This document shows, piece by piece, positions 59,070 through 64,000 of a DNA stretch of 64,000 nt. A model generated the notes under the pieces. The model was given only the letters and a program-made list of their open reading frames with translations. It was not told the origin of the DNA and searched no databases. Origin of the DNA: Neisseriaceae bacterium CLB008 (GTDB lineage Bacteria > Pseudomonadota > Gammaproteobacteria > Burkholderiales > Neisseriaceae); assembly GCA_041228285.1 (NCBI GenBank), contig CP166133.1, positions 2,761,380 to 2,825,379 of the forward strand, read 5' to 3'. The translations under genes and the position numbers were made by a program. Position 1 is the first letter of the stretch, and each line of letters begins with the position of its first letter.

Positions 59070-59957
59070 ATGACCCTGAATAAAAAAAACAGTCTGTGGT
59101 TGTTGTGCGCTGTGGTGGCATTAATCTTGCTGTTCCTCTCTGCTCGTGCGCTCTGGTTTCAAGCACTAAACAATCAACACAGCGTTTTCAACGCTTTAAT
59201 TGGTGGCCTTGTGGCTGCTGCTGCAACCGCTCTGGGCACCCTACCCATTTTATTTTCTAAATCGTTGAGCGACCGCCTCACCGACAGCATGCTCGGCTTT
59301 GGCGCCGGCGTGATGCTGGCCGCCAGCGTGTTTTCCCTCATCCTTCCTGGCATGGATGCCCTTGCCGAAGCGGGTGCCGGCCCTTGGCATGCCGGCCTCG
59401 TCATTGCTGCGGCCATTTTGCTCGGCGCCGGCCTCTTGATGTTGATGGAATGCACCATTCCCCATGAGCACTTATTCATTGGCGACAGCCACCATACGCC
59501 CTCCGATGCCATGCTGCTCAAGCGCACCTGGCTATTCGTGTTTGCCATCACCTTACACAACTTCCCCGAAGGCCTGGCCATTGGGGTTGGGTTTGCCGGC
59601 GTGGGCAACGTCGCTGGCAGCACCTTAGCGACCGGTATTGCCATCCAAGACATTCCAGAAGGTTTGGTGGTCGCGCTGGCGCTCTTAAATGCCGGCTATA
59701 AGCGCAGTACTTGCGTGGGCATCGGCATTTTATCAGGCCTAATCGAACCCATTGGCGCCGTCCTGGGCGCCACCGTGGTGTATTTATTTCCGTCCATTCT
59801 GCCGTGGAGTTTAGGCTTTGCCGCAGGCGCCATGCTGTTTGTGATCAGCCACGAAGTCATCCCTGAATCTCACCGTAAAGGCCACGAACGATTTGCCACC
59901 ACAGGCTTAATGATCGGCTTTGTGGTGATGATGCTGTTGGATACGGCCTTGGGCTAA
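59070..59957 (+). CDS. ZIP-family metal transporter
   Basis: A 295-residue divalent-metal transporter of the ZIP (ZupT/GufA) family, with about eight membrane helices. The metal-binding motifs are visible: LHNFPEGLAIGVG in helix IV, QDIPEGLVVAL in helix V and SHEVIPESHRKGH. A His-rich loop, HEHLFIGDSHH, follows helix III. I chose the ATG at 59070, with AAGG 6 bases upstream, over the ATG at 59052. Zinc is the likely substrate; iron or manganese uptake cannot be excluded. Confidence 0.87.
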   Translation: MTLNKKNSLWLLCAVVALILLFLSARALWFQALNNQHSVFNALIGGLVAAAATALGTLPILFSKSLSDRLTDSMLGFGAGVMLAASVFSLILPGMDALAEAGAGPWHAGLVIAAAILLGAGLLMLMECTIPHEHLFIGDSHHTPSDAMLLKRTWLFVFAITLHNFPEGLAIGVGFAGVGNVAGSTLATGIAIQDIPEGLVVALALLNAGYKRSTCVGIGILSGLIEPIGAVLGATVVYLFPSILPWSLGFAAGAMLFVISHEVIPESHRKGHERFATTGLMIGFVVMMLLDTALG

Positions 59958-60058
59958 GCAGATTAAACAGATTTACTAACGACTGCATAAATACATTAGC
60001 ATATTCAAAATCCCCAGCCGACGGCGTATGATGATGCTCATCTACTGATGAGGTCATC

Positions 60059-61093
60059 ATGCTGCCTACGATTGCCACGCCTTTACGCCCACCGCCTTCG
60101 CGCACGCTCAAACACCGCACCCTACGCTTTTTGATCACCGTGGGCACGCCGCTGTTGCTGGCCTATCAATATGAAATGGGGAGCTGGGTCTTGTATTTAA
60201 GCCTGGGTGGCCTACTGGGATTCTCAGGAGACGTGGGCGGCCCAGCCTTCATACGCCTACGTTACATGGCAGTAGGCCCTGGCTTTCTCATTCTTGGCGC
60301 CCTATTGGGCACATTTAGCCTCTGGGCATCCACCTGGCTGTTCTTTGGCTTAGCCATCGTCATTGGCTACCTTTATGGCCTAGTCGAAAAACGTCACAGC
60401 CACCTCATCACCGCCACCCGTTTTTTAGGCTATGGCCTAGCATTTGGCTTTGCGGTTGCCCCCATTACTGGTTTTGACATTACCCTCACCCTCAGCAGCC
60501 TAACGTGGGCATGGCTGGTATCGCTTAGCTGGGACTTACTCACTTACCACGCAACACCATTAAACACGCCCTCTATTCGCCGCTCGTTATGGCGCAGTTA
60601 TCGCCAAGCATACAAACACCATTACTTTGCCCTGGCCACAGGCTGTAGCATTGCACTGGCTTACCTAATCTGTGGCTTCACTGGTAATGACTACCCCTAC
60701 TGGGCCATTATCACCATCCTCATCGTACTGCAAAACGACGTCCGCAACAGCGCCTCCCGCATTTCTGAACGGGTGAGTGGCACCTTATTAGGCGTCTTCT
60801 GCGTGGTCGCCGTCGTTAGCTTCCACCCACACCCCCTCACCTTACTCGTGGCTGCGCTGACGGTGGCCACACTACGCTGGCCCGCACTCCAGCTACACCC
60901 CACCTTAGGTACCGCCTGCCTCACCAGCTTCATTCTGCTGCTGGCGACCCTCAGTCTACCGGCTGAAGCCGACAGCCTAACGGTGTTACGAGGGCGTCTA
61001 CTGGCAACCTTCATTGGCTGCGCCGCCGCCCTTTCCACCACGCAGCTAGAATTGTTTTTTCGCCTCATACAACAGCCTTGGCGACGGCCATAA
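60059..61093 (+). CDS. FUSC-family inner-membrane protein
   Basis: A 344-residue membrane protein with two sets of hydrophobic segments (FLITVGTPLLLAY to GFDITLTLSSLTWAWLV, then YFALATGCSIALAYLICGF to the C-terminus). The second block, ending in ISERVSGTLLGVFCVV, is typical of fusaric-acid-resistance-type (FUSC) proteins such as YccS or AaeB relatives. It is shorter than full-length AaeB (about 650). Role in aromatic-acid efflux is only a family-level guess. A ten-residue proline-rich start precedes the first helix. Confidence 0.75.
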   Translation: MLPTIATPLRPPPSRTLKHRTLRFLITVGTPLLLAYQYEMGSWVLYLSLGGLLGFSGDVGGPAFIRLRYMAVGPGFLILGALLGTFSLWASTWLFFGLAIVIGYLYGLVEKRHSHLITATRFLGYGLAFGFAVAPITGFDITLTLSSLTWAWLVSLSWDLLTYHATPLNTPSIRRSLWRSYRQAYKHHYFALATGCSIALAYLICGFTGNDYPYWAIITILIVLQNDVRNSASRISERVSGTLLGVFCVVAVVSFHPHPLTLLVAALTVATLRWPALQLHPTLGTACLTSFILLLATLSLPAEADSLTVLRGRLLATFIGCAAALSTTQLELFFRLIQQPWRRP

Positions 61094-61126
61094 AAAACCC
61101 CTGCTGGACATGGCCATGCAAGGGTT
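61092..61126 (-). terminator. Intrinsic terminator after dsdA (minus strand)
   Basis: On the minus strand AACCCTTGC and GCAGGGGTT pair (one G-T pair) around a 13-base loop and lead into TTTTAT. It overlaps the last bases of the convergent FUSC gene. Confidence 0.7.
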
Positions 61127-61148
61127 CACGATGAGCGTCAAACACGTG

Positions 61149-62495
61149 CTAGAGTAGATCACGCCCCTGAGCCAAATAAGCCTGCATTTCTGCCGCTGGC
61201 ACCATACTGCCACCGGTCACCCAGGCAATGTGGGTGGCATAAGCCAACTGCTGCTGACCATAGCCTAAACGGGCTATATAATCAGCATCACCCAATACTC
61301 GAGCCATGCCCGCCAGCCCTGCTGCGGCTGAAGGCTCCATCTCCACGCCTTCGGTCTGATTAGCCAAGGCAATCAAGCGGAACAGCTCGTCGTCGGCAAT
61401 GGTGTAATAGCCATCCAATAACGGCCCCATCGCCCGCCCGACAAAGCCCGAAGCGCGGCCCACGGCCAAACCATCGGCCACCGTGGTTTGATCGATGCCC
61501 AAATCTTGCACGCTGATTTGCTCATGCAGATCGGTGTACACCCCCAACATCATGCACGGCGCGTGCGTTGGCTCAGCAAAAACACAATGAACATGGTCAC
61601 CAAATAGCAGCTTCAAACCAAAGGCGATACCGCCAGGGCCACCGCCCACACCACAGGGTAAATACACAAACAAAGGATGCTCAGCGTCCACTTTGACGGC
61701 CATGGCCTGTAGCTGCCCCGCCAGACGCTCGGCCGCCACGGCGTAGCCCAAGAATAAATCGGTTGAGTGCTCGTCGTCGATGAAGTGGCAATAAGGATTA
61801 TTATCGGCTTCGGCACGGCCCATCTCCACGGCTTTGGAGTAATCCGCCGCATATTCGACCACGTTCACGCCGTGGGCGCGTAGCTTGTCTTTCTTCCATT
61901 GGCGCGCATCGGCAGACATGTGCACGCTGACCTTAAAGCCTAATTGGGCACTCATGATGCCGATGGACAGCCCTAAGTTACCGGTAGACCCTACGGCAAT
62001 GCTGTACTGACTAAAAAAAGCACGCCACTCATCACTGTTTAAGACGCGATAATCATCGGTTAAATCCAGCTTGCCCGAGGCCAAGGCTAAGGTTTCGGCC
62101 TGTTTCAAGACTTCATAAATACCGCCACGCGCCTTAATTGAGCCACTGATCGGCAAGTGGCTGTCACGCTTAAGCCATAGCTGACCGGCCATATTTTGAC
62201 TATAGCGCTCGCCCAACTGGTGCTGCAATGCTGAAACCGCCAGCAGTGGAGATTCGACCACCCCTGCCTGGGCACGGGTATCGGGAAATACTTCGGCCAA
62301 ATAGGGCGCAAACCGCTTTAAGCGCGCGCTGGCATCGGCCACGTCGGCCGCACTCAAGCCTACCTTGGCCAAGCCCACTGCCGCTGGCGCTACATTAGGG
62401 TTAAACCATTCCGTTTCGGTTAAATCGACCAACGCCTGTAACAGCGGATGGCCATCCAGCCAAGCGCGTTTTGTTGCTTCATCCATCAATGCCAT
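61149..62495 (-). CDS. dsdA: D-serine ammonia-lyase (dehydratase)
   Basis: A PLP enzyme of 448 residues that converts D-serine to pyruvate and ammonia. The PLP lysine is Lys121 in GSIKARGG, and the cofactor phosphate loop is [11 protein letters not shown]. coli DsdA has 442 residues with the lysine at 118. GAGGATC precedes the ATG. No DsdC regulator or DsdX permease lies nearby. It detoxifies D-serine and yields pyruvate. Confidence 0.94.
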   Translation of the reverse strand: MALMDEATKRAWLDGHPLLQALVDLTETEWFNPNVAPAAVGLAKVGLSAADVADASARLKRFAPYLAEVFPDTRAQAGVVESPLLAVSALQHQLGERYSQNMAGQLWLKRDSHLPISGSIKARGGIYEVLKQAETLALASGKLDLTDDYRVLNSDEWRAFFSQYSIAVGSTGNLGLSIGIMSAQLGFKVSVHMSADARQWKKDKLRAHGVNVVEYAADYSKAVEMGRAEADNNPYCHFIDDEHSTDLFLGYAVAAERLAGQLQAMAVKVDAEHPLFVYLPCGVGGGPGGIAFGLKLLFGDHVHCVFAEPTHAPCMMLGVYTDLHEQISVQDLGIDQTTVADGLAVGRASGFVGRAMGPLLDGYYTIADDELFRLIALANQTEGVEMEPSAAAGLAGMARVLGDADYIARLGYGQQQLAYATHIAWVTGGSMVPAAEMQAYLAQGRDLL

Positions 62496-62775
62496 ATGAT
62501 CCTCATCCTGATGATTATTTTATTTGGCCACTTGGCCTGTGTGTGTCGGCATCGTCTGCCTCAAGGCAAGCCTAAACCAGTCGGCTTCAGGCCGCAACAA
62601 AAAGTAGAAACCGCCCGTTCAAAACCCTGCTAAGCATTTGTTCTGTCGTCATAAAAACACCATAAACCCCACACTTCCGCGCGCTTCTAGCAGGCAAATC
62701 CGCGTGGTTTTTGCCCTAGGCGGCCAATATTGTCTACAATACCCCCCTTATTCTTTATCTTTACGAGTTTTGTCC
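62496..62775. other. Divergent intergenic region between dsdA and rlhA
   Basis: About 280 bases. It must hold both promoters. I see no repeat or small gene. Confidence 0.5.
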
Positions 62776-64000
62776 ATGTCTTTGCCCGCTCACCAGCTTG
62801 AATTACTTAGCCCCGCTCGCGACGTCACCATCGCTAAAGAAGCCATTCTCCACGGCGCCGACGCCGTTTACATTGGCGGCCCCAGCTTTGGCGCACGCCA
62901 CAACGCCAGCAACGAGCTCAAAGACATTGCCGACTTGGTCAGCTTTGCGCACTTATTTCACGCCCGCGTGTTTGTGACCCTCAACACCATTTTGCACGAC
63001 AATGAGCTAGAGCCTGCGCGCGAACTCATCATCGACCTTTACGAAGCCGGCGTAGACGCATTAATTGTGCAAGACATGGGGATTCTGGCTCTAGACATTC
63101 CGCCGATTGAGCTACACGCCAGCACTCAGTGTGACATTCGCGGCGTAGATAAGGCCAAATTCTTATCCCAGGTTGGGTTTTCCCAACTGGTGTTGGCGCG
63201 CGAATTAAATTTACAAGAGATTCAAGCCATCAGCAGCCAGGTTGACGCCACCATTGAATTCTTTATTCACGGTGCGCTGTGCGTGGCCTATTCTGGCCAG
63301 TGCAATATCTCTCACGCCCAAACCGGCCGCAGCGCCAACCGCGGTGACTGTTCCCAAGCCTGTCGCCTGCCCTACACTTTAAAAGACGACCAAGGTCGCG
63401 TAGTGGCCTTCGACAAACACTTACTGTCGATGAAAGACAACGATCAAAGCCAAAACATGTTGGCCTTAGTCAATGCCGGCGTGCGCTCCTTCAAAATTGA
63501 AGGGCGTTATAAAGACATGAACTACGTTAAAAACATCACTGCCCATTATCGCCAAATCCTCGACGGCATTTTATTGGATCGCCCCGATTTAGCCCGTGCG
63601 TCCAGCGGCCTAACCGAACACTTTTTCGTGCCCTCAACCGACAAGACCTTCCACCGCGGCAGCACCGACTATTTTGTGCAAGACCGTAAAATTGACATTG
63701 GGGCCTTTGATTCGCCCAAATTCATCGGCCTACCGGTTGGTGAAGTGGTGCGCGTACACAAAGACCATTTAGAAGTCAAAACCACCGACCCGTTAACCAA
63801 TGGCGATGGTCTCAACGTGATGATCAAGCGCGACATCGTGGGCTTTCGGGCCAATGAAGTCAAAGAAATCAGCCCGCTACACTACCGTGTCTATCCAAAT
63901 GAAATGCTGGCCGACTTCGCCAAGCTACGCCCTGAACATCCATTAAACCGCAACCTTGACCACAACTGGCAGCAGGCTTTAACCAAGAAATCCAGTGAGC
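62776..64000 (+). CDS. rlhA: 23S rRNA 5-hydroxycytidine synthase RlhA (U32 family), N-terminal part
   Basis: Hydroxylates C2501 of 23S rRNA. The start is the ATG at 62776; the gene runs off the window, with 408 of about 650 codons visible. It matches E. coli RlhA (YdcP) closely: LELLSPARDVTIAKEAILHG near the start, ELHASTQCDIR, and the U32 signature FFIHGALCVAYSGQC. Cysteines 169, 176, 192 and 196 are the likely Fe-S ligands. TrhP (YegQ), the tRNA-modifying relative, is less similar at the N-terminus. Confidence 0.93.
   Translation, partial: MSLPAHQLELLSPARDVTIAKEAILHGADAVYIGGPSFGARHNASNELKDIADLVSFAHLFHARVFVTLNTILHDNELEPARELIIDLYEAGVDALIVQDMGILALDIPPIELHASTQCDIRGVDKAKFLSQVGFSQLVLARELNLQEIQAISSQVDATIEFFIHGALCVAYSGQCNISHAQTGRSANRGDCSQACRLPYTLKDDQGRVVAFDKHLLSMKDNDQSQNMLALVNAGVRSFKIEGRYKDMNYVKNITAHYRQILDGILLDRPDLARASSGLTEHFFVPSTDKTFHRGSTDYFVQDRKIDIGAFDSPKFIGLPVGEVVRVHKDHLEVKTTDPLTNGDGLNVMIKRDIVGFRANEVKEISPLHYRVYPNEMLADFAKLRPEHPLNRNLDHNWQQALTKKSSE

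Overview
The window reads as chromosomal DNA of a betaproteobacterium of the order Neisseriales. The evidence is the Neisseria-like 16S and 5S rRNA sequences, the 16S-tRNA-Ile-tRNA-Ala-23S-5S operon, and the Neisseria-like forms of ArgJ, Ppc and MoaC. The species cannot be named from the window alone. No phage, transposase, integrase or CRISPR array is visible.

Layout. 1-2.9 kb: end of priA, then dacB (PBP4), grxC and secB. 3.0-6.8 kb: molybdenum cofactor genes, with moaC plus an overlapping LuxR/NarL-type regulator on the minus strand and moaD-moaE-mobA-moeA on the plus strand. 6.9-8.1 kb: an unrecognised protein with a kinase-like fold. 8.2-12.4 kb: an RND efflux pair. 12.5-15.3 kb: aspA and a MarR-GNAT fusion. 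15.5-17.8 kb: thyA-folA, then rpoH on the opposite strand. 18-22 kb: ybeZ-ybeY-corC-lnt on the minus strand. 22.3-26.4 kb: ppc and argJ. 26.5-32.8 kb: a Fur-type iron locus, tonB-exbB-exbD followed by two tandem, closely related TonB-dependent receptors. 33-39 kb: a small glycine-zipper lipoprotein, ampG, rmuC, fxsA, an iron-dependent alcohol dehydrogenase and a MipA/OmpV-type outer-membrane protein. 39.5-45.2 kb: one complete rRNA operon on the minus strand with promoter, two boxA sites, a processing stem and a terminator, flanked on both sides by palindromic REP-like repeats. 45.7-54.3 kb: a carnitine catabolic cluster. 54.3-58.0 kb: a ferric-siderophore ABC transporter operon behind a Fur-box-like site. 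58.3-64 kb: a HAD nucleotidase-like protein, a ZIP metal transporter, an FUSC-like membrane protein, dsdA and the start of rlhA.

The most coherent accessory system is the carnitine cluster. It encodes a BCCT transporter, an HSL-type esterase, the CntA/CntB carnitine monooxygenase, an aldehyde dehydrogenase and a D-malate dehydrogenase, with a divergent LysR regulator. Stereochemistry links the parts: (R)-carnitine cleavage followed by aldehyde oxidation gives (R)-malate (D-malate), the substrate of the DmlA-type enzyme. The esterase may let the cell also use acylcarnitines; that step is inferred. The second theme is iron: a TonB system, two receptors that share a plug but differ in their loops, and an ABC importer 22 kb away, with no siderophore biosynthesis genes in view.

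Nothing here is securely a new system. The least explained items are the kinase-like protein at 6952, the hairpin-rich leaders around the TonB receptors, the possible small RNA or ppc attenuator near 22.2 kb, and the duplicated REP units beside the rRNA operon. GC and codon-use remarks are visual impressions, not computed values.
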